Of a DNA stretch of 38,439 nt, positions 9,003 to 17,414 are shown one piece after another. Each line of letters begins with the position of its first letter. Positions within the stretch are counted from its first letter, which is position 1. The stretch covers positions 1 to 38,439 of the forward strand of contig QHYM01000112.1 in the NCBI GenBank assembly GCA_003223295.1, in the 5' to 3' direction. The translations under genes and the position numbers were made by a program. The notes under the pieces are model-generated. The model saw only the letters and a program-made list of their open reading frames with translations. It did not search any database and was not told where the DNA came from. Source of the DNA: Acidobacteriota bacterium (GTDB taxonomy: Bacteria > Acidobacteriota > Terriglobia > Acidiferrales > UBA7541).

Positions 9003-9476
9003 CTACTTCTTGAAGAGATCCTCGAAGGCCTGGCGCGCGTCATTGGAGCGCGGGGGTGGAGCCGCCGGAGCCCCGGTGGACTGCGCGTAGGAAGTGGGCG
9101 CCGTATCTTTTTCGACGGTCATCCTGAACTCGTAAAACGTGCAGTTGTTGCGTGCATCTTTGGGAGAAATGCGCTCACGAATTGGCTGCGTGCATTCAAA
9201 TTGCGCGCCGGTATCAAAAAAGCGGCACTGCTTGCAGCAATGCAATTCGAACTGGCACTTAGGACATTTGCCGTTGGGATCGAAACCGGGAGCGAGGACG
9301 GCGCCACAATTGGAACAGCGGGAGCGCGTGACCGTTCCGACCATGCGCGGGGTGCGGGGCCCGAACTGATCGGCACCGCGCGGGCCGCCGGCCGGCGGCT
9401 TCTTGTCGTGAGAACGCTCGCGCTTCTCACCCTTCTCAGAATCGCGGTAACCGCGATGACCATACTTACGATCCAC
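9003..9476 (-). CDS. small zinc-ribbon protein of unknown function
   Basis: The 157-residue protein has a charged, Arg/Lys-rich N-terminus and then a treble cysteine region: CSNC...CPKC (a zinc ribbon), followed by HCCKQCRFF, FECTQP and NNCTFYEF. The second half has the spacing of a conserved cysteine-rich domain found in many uncharacterised bacterial proteins. The last 40 residues are Pro/Ala-rich and end in DLFKK. The GTG start is supported by GGAGG five bases upstream. No enzymatic motif is visible. Binding to nucleic acid or a partner protein is a guess from the basic N-terminus. Confidence 0.75.
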   Translation of the reverse strand: MDRKYGHRGYRDSEKGEKRERSHDKKPPAGGPRGADQFGPRTPRMVGTVTRSRCSNCGAVLAPGFDPNGKCPKCQFELHCCKQCRFFDTGAQFECTQPIRERISPKDARNNCTFYEFRMTVEKDTAPTSYAQSTGAPAAPPPRSNDARQAFEDLFKK

Positions 9477-9655
9477 AAACGCCTCCGCCCGCCAGCCCTG
9501 ACGGACTGCAACGGCTACAACTTAGACTTGCGCACAACGGTGTGCCAACTTGGCTTATATCCATTTGGATTGCTACACTCGGCCGGACCGCGCTATGCCT
9601 ACCTGAATTTGCTTTGCAGAGTGACGTACGTCCGAGAGCAGGAGATGGGACCTCT

Positions 9656-9961
9656 ATGTTTGTAGCGCTCTGGGAGTTCGAAGTCAAGCCGGGTTGCGAA
9701 GAACGGTTCCAGAAAGTGCATGGCCCCGAAGGGGACTGGGCCAAATTGTTCCGGAGCGACGCGAACTACCAAGAGACTCGATTATTGCACGATCCCGAGC
9801 ATCCCGCAATGTTTCTGACTTTGGATTTCTGGGCCTCGCAGCAGGCGTACGAAACATTCATGACATCGCATGCCGCTGAATACGAGAGGTTAGACGCGGA
9901 AGGAGAGAAATCGACGCTGAGAGAGCGGAAGATTGGATGGTTCGAGCAAGTTGATTCTTAA
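9656..9961 (+). CDS. antibiotic biosynthesis monooxygenase (ABM)-fold protein
   Basis: The 101-residue protein starts MFVALWEFEVKPGCEERF and has the ferredoxin-like ABM/dimeric alpha-beta-barrel pattern, with a beta strand, a helix with pairwise charged residues, LLHDPEHPAMFLTLDFW and a final strand. ATG 9656 is preceded by GGAG. Members of this fold include quinol monooxygenases and heme-degrading enzymes, but nothing here fixes the reaction. Its TAA (9959-9961) interlocks with the TAA of the convergent hpnE (9958-9960), so the two genes share bases of their stop codons and leave no room for a terminator between them. Confidence 0.72.
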   Translation: MFVALWEFEVKPGCEERFQKVHGPEGDWAKLFRSDANYQETRLLHDPEHPAMFLTLDFWASQQAYETFMTSHAAEYERLDAEGEKSTLRERKIGWFEQVDS

Positions 9962-11412
9962 AACCTGGGTGGCCGAGAATTGCCCAGCCACATTCGGATG
10001 AAGCCGTCGGGAGCGAGGTCAGGCTGGAGAAAAACTCGGGGTGTACCGGAGGCGCGAAGAACAGCTTCCGCGGCAAGGTAGCCGCCGCGAACCGCGCCTT
10101 CCATGGTGGCGGGCCAACCGGTTTGCGTCCAATCGCCTGAGAGAAACAAGCCAGGGATGAGAGTTGACTGCTGAGGCCGCCAGCGATCCACGCCGGGTTC
10201 GGGAGAAAAGGTGGCGGCGGCCTCCTTGATGACCGTGGCTTTGAGCAATTGAGCATCGCGGCCTTTGGGCAAAGCGTGCCTAACTTCGGCAAGGCAGAGA
10301 TCGATAATTTCCTGGCGAGATTTTTGCAGTAGATCGTAACTAGCACTGATGACGAGTTGAAGGTATTGGGTGTTCTGGGCGGATCCTGGCGCCCCGCTTG
10401 AACCGGTATCAAAGCCGGCGTAGAGCGTGGTCTTATTGAAAATCCATTGCGTCGTGGTGTCCAGCAGCGTAAGAAAGGGTTCGTCCATCACCACGCGATC
10501 GAACCAGAAATGGACGCCAGTAATGGGGGAAGTCTTGATTTTGTCGAGATGGGCGAGCGACGGATCCGACTGCTTCAGGCTTTCCGGGAGCAGCTCGGCA
10601 AGCGCTGTATGTGGAATCGCAAAGATGTAAGCATCGGCGGACTCCTCGCGGTTATCATCGAAGCGCACACCAACGAGCTGGCCGCTCTCCAGCTTCAGGC
10701 CACGCACCGGAGAGCGCAAAACCACTTCCCCGCCGCGGCCCTCGATTTCCGCTTTGCAGCCGTCATAAAGATTGGAGAGCGGAACGGCAGGCACACCCAT
10801 GCGATAGCCGGTGGTGCTGGAAAGAAAAGCCTTCCAGAATACATCGAGGCCAAAGCGTGCGTCGGTGCGATCCAGCTCTTCATCGAGCGCGCTGACCAGG
10901 ACGACTCGCCAAAACCGATTGATAGCGCCTTCGGTTTGGCCGCGGCGGCGAAGCCATTCGAGCATGGAGATGCCGTCTTCTTTGTGAACATCCGGGGGAT
11001 TGCCCGCATGCTGGATGATATTGAGCATGGCGCGCGCGATGGAGAGTTTGTCGAGTAGCGTAAGCGGAGCAAACGTTGCGAAGGAGCCCGTGAAGTGGAA
11101 CGGAGCGGGTAGCGCGCCCGCCTGCATTTCGCCGCGGCGGCCTTGCGGGTCGAGGAAAAGGAGCCGGTCGAAGAATTTGATCTTTGCGGAGGAACCCACG
11201 CGGCGGTAAAAGTCCTCGAGATTGGTGCAACAGCCGAGAGTGACGTGTTGGCAATTGTCGACGTGCTCGCCATCGGGCAAGACATAGGAGGTCGCCCGAC
11301 CGCCAAGGAAGGGACGCTGCTCGAACAGACGTACGCGCCAGCCGGAATCAGCCAGCGCGACGCCGGCTGCCAGTCCCGCCAGCCCGCCGCCTATCACGAT
11401 CACGCTTTTCAA
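9958..11412 (-). CDS. hpnE: HpnE, hydroxysqualene dehydroxylase
   Basis: This 484-residue FAD-dependent amine oxidase/phytoene desaturase-like protein should reduce hydroxysqualene to squalene, the last step of the HpnCDE route. The N-terminus shows the dinucleotide-binding motif VIVIGGGLAGLAAGVAL followed by the FEQRPFLGGRATS segment. The C-terminus carries the typical FAD-contacting GLFLSGDWTQTGWPATMEGAVRGG-like end. I chose TTG 11412, which has GGAAGAG eight bases upstream and gives the standard N-terminus. The longer frame to 11589 adds sequence unlike the family. The start lies inside the end of the upstream HpnC-HpnD gene (65-bp overlap), implying translational coupling. It is the last gene of the hopanoid operon. 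Confidence 0.9.
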   Translation of the reverse strand: MKSVIVIGGGLAGLAAGVALADSGWRVRLFEQRPFLGGRATSYVLPDGEHVDNCQHVTLGCCTNLEDFYRRVGSSAKIKFFDRLLFLDPQGRRGEMQAGALPAPFHFTGSFATFAPLTLLDKLSIARAMLNIIQHAGNPPDVHKEDGISMLEWLRRRGQTEGAINRFWRVVLVSALDEELDRTDARFGLDVFWKAFLSSTTGYRMGVPAVPLSNLYDGCKAEIEGRGGEVVLRSPVRGLKLESGQLVGVRFDDNREESADAYIFAIPHTALAELLPESLKQSDPSLAHLDKIKTSPITGVHFWFDRVVMDEPFLTLLDTTTQWIFNKTTLYAGFDTGSSGAPGSAQNTQYLQLVISASYDLLQKSRQEIIDLCLAEVRHALPKGRDAQLLKATVIKEAAATFSPEPGVDRWRPQQSTLIPGLFLSGDWTQTGWPATMEGAVRGGYLAAEAVLRASGTPRVFLQPDLAPDGFIRMWLGNSRPPRF

Positions 11413-13300
11413 GGATATTCTCTTCCGTGTGGTGGCCGAAACGGGCCTTGGCCATGAATACCATTTTTTCGGCTTTCGAAAGACGGACTTTTTCGCCGAA
11501 GACAGCGAAATCCAGGGCTTCGATGCGGCCGAGCAGCGCGCTGTACGTATGCACCAGGAGCCACAGGGCGCTTCGACTGTCTGGCTCAATCATACCGAGC
11601 AAGACCGAACCTTCCTCATAAAGCTGCCAGGCGCGGTCGCATTCGAACCGAAGCAGTTCACGAATGCCCAGGGTCACTTCGCCGCGGCCAAAATCTTCCG
11701 GCGAAACGCCGTAGCGCGCAAGATCTTCCTCGGGAAGATAGACGCGACCGAGTTGGTAGTCTTCGTGAACGTCACGAATGATGTTGGTGAGCTGAAAGGC
11801 GAGGCCGAGTTTTTCCGCGAGGTCGAGGGCACGGGCGTCGCTGAAGCCGAAGACATGCGTGCAGGTGAGGCCGACGGTTCCGGCGACGCGATAGCAGTAT
11901 TCGCGGAGACGGTCGAAAGTCGAGTAACGCCGAACAGTGAGGTCCATTTCCGCCCCGCTGATGAGATCGTGAATATAGCGCGCGGGCATGTGGTGGCGGG
12001 ACATGGTGTCGACGAGGGCAGGCAGGACTTCCGCAGCGCCGCCAAGAGCCGTGGCAGGAGAGGCCATCGCTGCATTGCCATCAAAAACTTGCTCCTGCCC
12101 GGTGATGGATTGATCGAGAGCAGCACGCCAACGCGCAAGCCCACGTTGCTTGGCGGCGAGGTCCTGGCCCTCGTCGGAGACGTCATCGATGAGGCGCATG
12201 AAAGCGTAGAGGGCGGCGAGAGCATCACGTTTGGGTTTGGGCAGAAGGAAAAATGCGTAATAGAAATTGCTGTGAGACGAACGGGCAATGCGATGGCAAT
12301 GTTCGTAAGAATTCGCAACCGGGATGCCGGGCTGAGGCACGGCGTGGGGAACCTCCGGGATTGTCACGGTTGATCTCTTGTGGGCCGGCTGTGAGCCCGA
12401 GGGGATTAGGTTCTTGATCAGCGCACGACCGAGAAGGCTGGCTTGCTTGAGCTTGCTGATGGCGGGGCGCTTGTGCAGCGTGTCGTAGCCGATGGATTCG
12501 ATGGCGTCGAGAACGGCGAGGCCGCCACGGCTAAACATTCCGAGGTCAACGCTGAGGCGCTTGTCGACCATCCCTGCGAGCGGCCTTCCCTCAGCAAACA
12601 GCGTGTGAGTGCGGGCGATGAGATCCTGCATCAAGCGTACGTAACGTTCGTCAAAGCGGCGCTCGACGATGTCCTTTTCGGTGATTCCCTGGGCCGCGGC
12701 GGCGTCAAGTGGAATATAAATGCGGCCCTTGTCGAGATCGCGCGAAACGTCCTGCCAGAAATTCGCCAGCTGCAGCGCCGTGCAGGTAGCATCGGAGAGG
12801 AGCTGGCGGGCTTCGTCACGGTAGCCACAGAGGTAGAGGACCAATCGGCCGACAGGATTGGCGGAATAGACGCAATACCCGAGAACGGCGCTCCAGTCAG
12901 GATAACGCTTGGTGGTCTGATCCTGGCGAAACGCTTTTAGCAAATCGGCGAAGGGCTGCTTGGGTAGGTCTTTGGCGAGAATCGTTTGGCGCAGCGCGAC
13001 AAAAACAGAATGAGAGGGCTTGCCTTCATAGCAGGCGTCAAGTTCGCGCTCCCACCAATCGAGAAGCTGAAGCGCCCGCAGGGGGTCGGGAACCTCGTCG
13101 CCGAGGTCATCGGCCCAGCGGCAGTAGGCGTAGATATTGTAGAAATGCTGATGAAGCGCTTTGGGAAGGAGCCAGGAAACAACATTAAAATTCTCGTAGT
13201 GATGCGTGGCGAGCCAGCCCGTGTACTCCTGCGCAGCGGCGGTCGGGCACCCCGGCTGGGGCACGTTGCGCATGATTTCGAGTTCGCCGGGAAAAAGCAT
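11348..13300 (-). CDS. hpnC-hpnD: HpnC-HpnD fusion: two squalene-synthase-like domains in one chain
   Basis: One uninterrupted 650-residue frame contains two trans-isoprenyl diphosphate synthase (squalene/phytoene synthase) domains. Residues about 25-290 are HpnC-like, with the first Asp-rich motif at D64-D68 (ADDLGDE) and the second in FWQDVSRDLDKGRIYIP. A Pro-rich linker of about 40 residues leads to an HpnD-like domain (about 330-625), with LIDDVSDEG and IIRDVHEDYQLGRVYLP. In the known pathway HpnD joins two farnesyl diphosphates to presqualene diphosphate and HpnC converts this to hydroxysqualene. These are normally separate proteins. ATG 13300 has AGGA about 13 bases upstream. Both Asp-rich motifs are intact in both halves, so each domain looks catalytic. 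Confidence 0.93.
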   Translation of the reverse strand: MLFPGELEIMRNVPQPGCPTAAAQEYTGWLATHHYENFNVVSWLLPKALHQHFYNIYAYCRWADDLGDEVPDPLRALQLLDWWERELDACYEGKPSHSVFVALRQTILAKDLPKQPFADLLKAFRQDQTTKRYPDWSAVLGYCVYSANPVGRLVLYLCGYRDEARQLLSDATCTALQLANFWQDVSRDLDKGRIYIPLDAAAAQGITEKDIVERRFDERYVRLMQDLIARTHTLFAEGRPLAGMVDKRLSVDLGMFSRGGLAVLDAIESIGYDTLHKRPAISKLKQASLLGRALIKNLIPSGSQPAHKRSTVTIPEVPHAVPQPGIPVANSYEHCHRIARSSHSNFYYAFFLLPKPKRDALAALYAFMRLIDDVSDEGQDLAAKQRGLARWRAALDQSITGQEQVFDGNAAMASPATALGGAAEVLPALVDTMSRHHMPARYIHDLISGAEMDLTVRRYSTFDRLREYCYRVAGTVGLTCTHVFGFSDARALDLAEKLGLAFQLTNIIRDVHEDYQLGRVYLPEEDLARYGVSPEDFGRGEVTLGIRELLRFECDRAWQLYEEGSVLLGMIEPDSRSALWLLVHTYSALLGRIEALDFAVFGEKVRLSKAEKMVFMAKARFGHHTEENILEKRDRDRRRAGGTGSRRRAG

Positions 13301-13360
13301 CAAAAGAGCAATTCCTCGTTCCGCTTGGAATGACGGGCAGGTTTGACGTGCAGCTGCAAA

Positions 13361-14473
13361 CTACGGCCTTACGGCCAGCTTGATCTCGCCGCTGCGGGAC
13401 TTCATGCGCTCGAAAGCCTGGGGCAAATCCGCGAGACGAATCTCTTCGGTGACAAAATCGTGTGCGGAAATATCTCCGCGGCGAATCGCTTCCAGCGCTT
13501 CGCGGAAGAAGCGCGGCGTGTGGTGGAACGTAGAGATGAGCTTGATTTCGGAATAGTGAATGGCCGCAGGCTCGATTTCGACGTGCGTGCCAGAGGGCAG
13601 GCCGCTGAAGAAATTTACAATACCGCCGCGGCGCACGATCGCCAGCGCCATGCTCCAGGTGGCGGGATTTCCCGCAGCTTCAACGACCGAATCAGGGCCG
13701 CACTGGTCTTCCGTGAGGGCTTTTACTGCGCCGACGGCATCTTCGATCTCGGTGACGTTTATGGTCGCGACAGCACCGAGCCGTCTTGCCACATCCAGGG
13801 GCGCAGCGCGACGCGCAATAGCGATAACACGGACACCACGGCGCGAAAGCATGCGAATGAACTTCAGGCCGATGGGACCACAGCCAATCACGGCAACGGT
13901 GTCGCCAGTGCGCGCTTCCATCTCATGAATGCCGCGAAGGACGCAAGCCAGCGGTTCTGCAAGCGCCGCGCTCTGATCATCCACGGAGTGCGGCACTTCG
14001 AGCATGTTTTCCACAGCGATGCGGCCGGGGATCCGCATGTACTCGGCGTAAGCGCCATTGTTGAAGAGCAAATCGTCGCAAAGATTTTCCTGGCCACGGC
14101 GGCAGTGGTAGCAGCGGAGGCACGGGGCGGAATTCGCGGCCACCACGCGCATGCCAATGCGCCAGCGCGGGTCCACGCGCTTGCCGACGGCGACGACATC
14201 ACCGACCAATTCATGACCGAAGACGGCCGGCGGCTGAATCATGCGGGCATGATAGCCGCGCTTCCACACTTTGAGGTCGGTGCCGTCCGTGAGGGCCAGG
14301 CGCACGCGAAGAAGCACTTCGTCGGCGGCTAGCGCGGGCACATCGATCATTTCAATGCGAAGATCTTCGCTGCCATAGAGAACCGCGGCCGTCATTTTGG
14401 ATGGCACCGCGACGCGTGTGACAGCAGCTTTCAATTCTTCGCCTATTTCCGTTTTCTTGGTAGTGGTCCTCAT
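13361..14473 (-). CDS. zinc-type medium-chain dehydrogenase, catalytic Cys replaced by Asp
   Basis: This 370-residue MDR-superfamily alcohol/polyol dehydrogenase has GHELVGDV (His ligand), AEPLACVLRG, the structural zinc cysteines in CLRCYHCRRGQENLC and the NAD(P) motif VIGCGPIGLKFI. The usual GxCGTD catalytic-zinc cysteine is D63 here (LALTDGTDLKVW). It overlaps the preceding dehydrogenase by ATGA (14470-14473) and so is co-translated with it. Inside the hopanoid operon it may oxidise or reduce a side-chain intermediate, but that role is inferred from position only. The first 26 residues exceed the family norm; ATG at 14395 is a possible shorter start. Confidence 0.85.
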   Translation of the reverse strand: MRTTTKKTEIGEELKAAVTRVAVPSKMTAAVLYGSEDLRIEMIDVPALAADEVLLRVRLALTDGTDLKVWKRGYHARMIQPPAVFGHELVGDVVAVGKRVDPRWRIGMRVVAANSAPCLRCYHCRRGQENLCDDLLFNNGAYAEYMRIPGRIAVENMLEVPHSVDDQSAALAEPLACVLRGIHEMEARTGDTVAVIGCGPIGLKFIRMLSRRGVRVIAIARRAAPLDVARRLGAVATINVTEIEDAVGAVKALTEDQCGPDSVVEAAGNPATWSMALAIVRRGGIVNFFSGLPSGTHVEIEPAAIHYSEIKLISTFHHTPRFFREALEAIRRGDISAHDFVTEEIRLADLPQAFERMKSRSGEIKLAVRP

Positions 14474-15576
14474 GCGTGTGTGATCAAAACCTTGAGCGAT
14501 TCCGCCGTGGGCCTGGCCGCCAGCTCCAAAGCCTCTTGAATGCTATCCAGTGGAAAGCGGTGCGTCACAATATCCATCACCGGAAGTTTCTTGTGGAGCA
14601 CCAGTTCCGCCGCTGCCTCTTGGATGTCCACGGCGGCGCTATAGCTGCCTAGGATTTCTTTCTCGTCAATGCCCACAGCAGCTGCGGGAAATTCAATCTT
14701 GGTGACAGGATCATTCGCGGCAAACAGCAGGACACGACCACCAGGCCTTGCCGCGGCCAGCGCTTCCACGACCACCGCGGGATGCGCCACCGCCACCAGA
14801 ACGGCATCAGCCCCCCGCCCCTCCGTGCGGGCCTTCATCTGCTCCACCAGCTTACCACCACTGGGGTCAAACGACTCAATCGCGCCTAAGGTGAGACTCT
14901 TGGCCCGGCGAACGGCCATGGGATCGCTGGTAAAAAGACGTGCGCCTGCAAGCTTCGCGACCATCAGGAGCTGGAGGCCAATGGGACCACAGCCGATCAC
15001 CAGGACAGTTTCCTTCGAGGCTACGCGGGCCTTTTGGACAGCTTTCAAAATGGTGTTGAGGGGCTCGATGAAGGTGGCTTCTTCGAAGGTCACGTTGTCA
15101 GGGAGCGCGACAATGCCACGTTCGGCAACCCAGGGCATGGCTTTGGCGTATTCGGCAAAACCGCCGCCGTTGGGAGTGAAGCCCGCGGTCAGACCAGTGG
15201 TTTTGTATTGCTTGCACTGAGAGAAGAGGCGGCGCTCGCAATAAAAACAGTGGCCGCACGGAATATGATGGAAACTCATGACGCGATCGCCGGGCTTCCA
15301 TTTCGTGACGCCGCGACCGACCGCAACGACCGTGCCAGCGAGCTCGTGGCCAAGAATCTGGGGCGGCTCAACATAGCGATGGAAGATTTTCTTGATATCG
15401 GTTCCGCATACGCCGCACGCCGCGACCTTGATGAGGACTTCGCCTTCGGCAACTTCGGGAACGGGAACTTCCTCGACGCGGACCATGCCCTTCTCGCGGT
15501 AGACCCCGGCGCGCATGGTCTTGGGGATGGGACCAATCGTGCGGGCGGCTTCCAGGGTTGGGCTTGTGCGGCTCAT
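14470..15576 (-). CDS. zinc-type medium-chain alcohol dehydrogenase
   Basis: This 368-residue protein is a paralogue of the next gene and of sorbitol/threonine dehydrogenases. It has the complete catalytic set: C57 in ACGVCGTD, GHELAGTVVAVG and FIEPLNTILKA. The structural zinc lobe is CGHCFYCERRLFSQC and the Rossmann motif is VIGCGPIGLQLL. ATGA overlaps couple it to hpnG upstream (15573-15576) and to the second dehydrogenase downstream. It is predicted to be a cytosolic NAD(P)-dependent oxidoreductase. A role in hopanoid head-group or side-chain chemistry is plausible from its operon but is not shown. Confidence 0.87.
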   Translation of the reverse strand: MSRTSPTLEAARTIGPIPKTMRAGVYREKGMVRVEEVPVPEVAEGEVLIKVAACGVCGTDIKKIFHRYVEPPQILGHELAGTVVAVGRGVTKWKPGDRVMSFHHIPCGHCFYCERRLFSQCKQYKTTGLTAGFTPNGGGFAEYAKAMPWVAERGIVALPDNVTFEEATFIEPLNTILKAVQKARVASKETVLVIGCGPIGLQLLMVAKLAGARLFTSDPMAVRRAKSLTLGAIESFDPSGGKLVEQMKARTEGRGADAVLVAVAHPAVVVEALAAARPGGRVLLFAANDPVTKIEFPAAAVGIDEKEILGSYSAAVDIQEAAAELVLHKKLPVMDIVTHRFPLDSIQEALELAARPTAESLKVLITHA

Positions 15577-16349
15577 CGGGCGAGGACCTCCTGCTCCATT
15601 GAACCGCTACTGGGCCTAGCAGCAGACACAGCCGGAATATATCGATCCAGAAAATCTGCGAGCCTCGCAGCTGCCTGCCTGCTGCGGTTGCCAAATTCAA
15701 TGACCGCAGGGATTTGCCGAGGACTGCGTACAACTTCAACTGCCATCTTGCGCAGACTGATTGATCCTCTTGAATTGATTGTTCGATTGAAATCCAGAGG
15801 CAAGCTGTCATCGGCGGTGTCGCTTATGGAACGGACAAGAATCGTCGGTATCCATTTCTGGCTCGCTTTGTTCAAGACTTCAAAACCTTCCATCTCCACG
15901 ACCTGACCATATCGTGCCGCCTCTTTCTTCTCCGATACTGAGCCAATCACCCGATCGCTGGTCACAAAGCGCTCAACAATCGTCGCTCCGCACTGGCGGG
16001 ACACTTGGACAAGTTCGGAGTTGCAAAAACCCACTTCGCTTCCAGTCAGCTCCGACACCGATTGAGCCGCAACAATCTGTCCGATTTCTAACGATTCTTG
16101 AAGCCCACCCGCCAAACCAGTTGAGATGCAAACGTCTGGGGACGTTTCAAGCAAATGAGACAATCCGGGCTCTGCCCCGCGAAGCTTTATTCCAGTCAGG
16201 AAAACGTCTACATGTGTGCCATTCACCACCGAAGAAAAACAAACCGAAAATCCATAGCCAGCAGCGTGAAATCGGCGTCTTTTGAAAAGCCATCGTCTGC
16301 GCCAAGGCGCGAATTCGGCTGCGACAGCGAAGGTGACGAGGACTCGCAT
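15573..16349 (-). CDS. hpnG: HpnG, hopanoid nucleoside phosphorylase
   Basis: The product is about 258 residues of the nucleoside phosphorylase/MTAN fold. HpnG removes adenine from adenosylhopane to give phosphoribosylhopane in extended-hopanoid synthesis. Recognisable segments are MRVLVTFAVAAEFAPW at the N-terminus, VCISTGLAGGLQ, the substrate-binding VEMEGFEVL and the catalytic-Asp region VRSISDTADD. I prefer ATG 16349 because it gives the usual N-terminus; GTG 16385, six bases after the hpnA stop, would add 12 residues. The gene lies between hpnA and the dehydrogenases with a 4-bp overlap downstream. Confidence 0.85.
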   Translation of the reverse strand: MRVLVTFAVAAEFAPWRRRWLFKRRRFHAAGYGFSVCFSSVVNGTHVDVFLTGIKLRGAEPGLSHLLETSPDVCISTGLAGGLQESLEIGQIVAAQSVSELTGSEVGFCNSELVQVSRQCGATIVERFVTSDRVIGSVSEKKEAARYGQVVEMEGFEVLNKASQKWIPTILVRSISDTADDSLPLDFNRTINSRGSISLRKMAVEVVRSPRQIPAVIEFGNRSRQAAARLADFLDRYIPAVSAARPSSGSMEQEVLAR

Positions 16350-16391
16350 GGTATCAAGTTTCAGATGCCCGACCGACCGCAGCACAGGGCC

Positions 16392-17414
16392 CTAGGCAGC
16401 GCGGGCCTGCGCGATCTTTCTGGCACGGCCTTTGGCGATGTAGCCATTGGCCTCGTACCACCGCACTGCGCGCTCGAGCGCGGCGGACACGGGCCCCGCC
16501 TTGAAACCCAATTCGCGCTGCGCGCGCAAACAATCCACAAACATCATGTGCCGCGCGATCTTTACGCCTTCGATCGGGATGCTAGGTTCACGGCCGATTA
16601 ATCTGGAAAATACGGTATTTGCATAGGCTACGCTAAGAGCGAGGCCGTGAGGAATTTTTAGCTTGGGCGAAGACAGTCCCGTAATTTTCGAGAGTGTGTC
16701 GAGCATCGCTTTGAGCGTTAGATTTTCGCCACCAAGGAGATAGCGTTCGCCGATTTTGCCTTTTTCGGCCACCAGCAGGTGACCGGCCGCGCATTCTTCG
16801 ACGCCCACGAAATTCAAGCCAGTCTCGACGTAGCCGGGCATTTTGCCGTTCAGAAAATCCAGGATAATTTTTCCGGTTGGCGTGGGCTTCCAATCCCACG
16901 GGCCAACGGGCGTCGTGGGCATAACGACGATGACCGGGAAGCCCGCCTTCGCAGCTTTGAGGACTTCCTGCTCGGCCATCCATTTGGAACGCTTGTAATG
17001 GCCGACCATTTCTTCGAGCCGAGAATCGGTGAATTCGTTGGGATGTTGTGGACGGTCGACGGCAATCGTGGCGACGGTGCTCGTGTAAATGAACTGCTCG
17101 ACGCCGGCGCGCATGGCGGCATCGAGAAGGTTTTTTGTGCCGCCCACGTTCGAATCATAAATGTCCCGCGAACGCTTGGCCCACAAGCGGTAATCGGCGG
17201 CGACGTGGAAGACCCGCTTGGCGCCCTGCATCGCACGCGCGACTGAGGCGGGGTCGCGCAAGTCACCTGTGACATATTCGAGCGAGAGATCCGCAATGGC
17301 GCGATTCGTGCTCGAAGGGCGCATGAGCACACGCACATCTTCGCCGCGAGACACCAATTGGCGGGCTACGTGGCTGCCAAGGAAACCGGAAGCGCCCGTC
17401 ACGAGTGTGGTCAT
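16392..17414 (-). CDS. hpnA: HpnA, hopanoid-associated NAD-dependent sugar epimerase
   Basis: This 340-residue extended short-chain dehydrogenase/epimerase begins LVTGASGFLGSHVARQL (NAD-binding GxxGxxG). It has D at the end of the TGDLRD segment, FHVAADYRLW, the catalytic YTSTVAT and Y-K-R-S-K (YxxxK), and MPTTPVGPWDWKPTPTG. These strings are characteristic of the hopanoid-associated epimerase HpnA, whose precise substrate remains uncertain in the literature. The ATG overlaps the stop of the radical-SAM-like gene by 4 bp (17411-17414), consistent with one polycistronic message from shc. Confidence 0.93.
   Translation of the reverse strand: MTTLVTGASGFLGSHVARQLVSRGEDVRVLMRPSSTNRAIADLSLEYVTGDLRDPASVARAMQGAKRVFHVAADYRLWAKRSRDIYDSNVGGTKNLLDAAMRAGVEQFIYTSTVATIAVDRPQHPNEFTDSRLEEMVGHYKRSKWMAEQEVLKAAKAGFPVIVVMPTTPVGPWDWKPTPTGKIILDFLNGKMPGYVETGLNFVGVEECAAGHLLVAEKGKIGERYLLGGENLTLKAMLDTLSKITGLSSPKLKIPHGLALSVAYANTVFSRLIGREPSIPIEGVKIARHMMFVDCLRAQRELGFKAGPVSAALERAVRWYEANGYIAKGRARKIAQARAA

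Noticed and set aside
11348-13300. HpnC-HpnD as two genes merged by a sequencing error
   Set aside because: The linker reads smoothly in one frame with no internal start preceded by a Shine-Dalgarno. The error cannot be excluded but is less likely.
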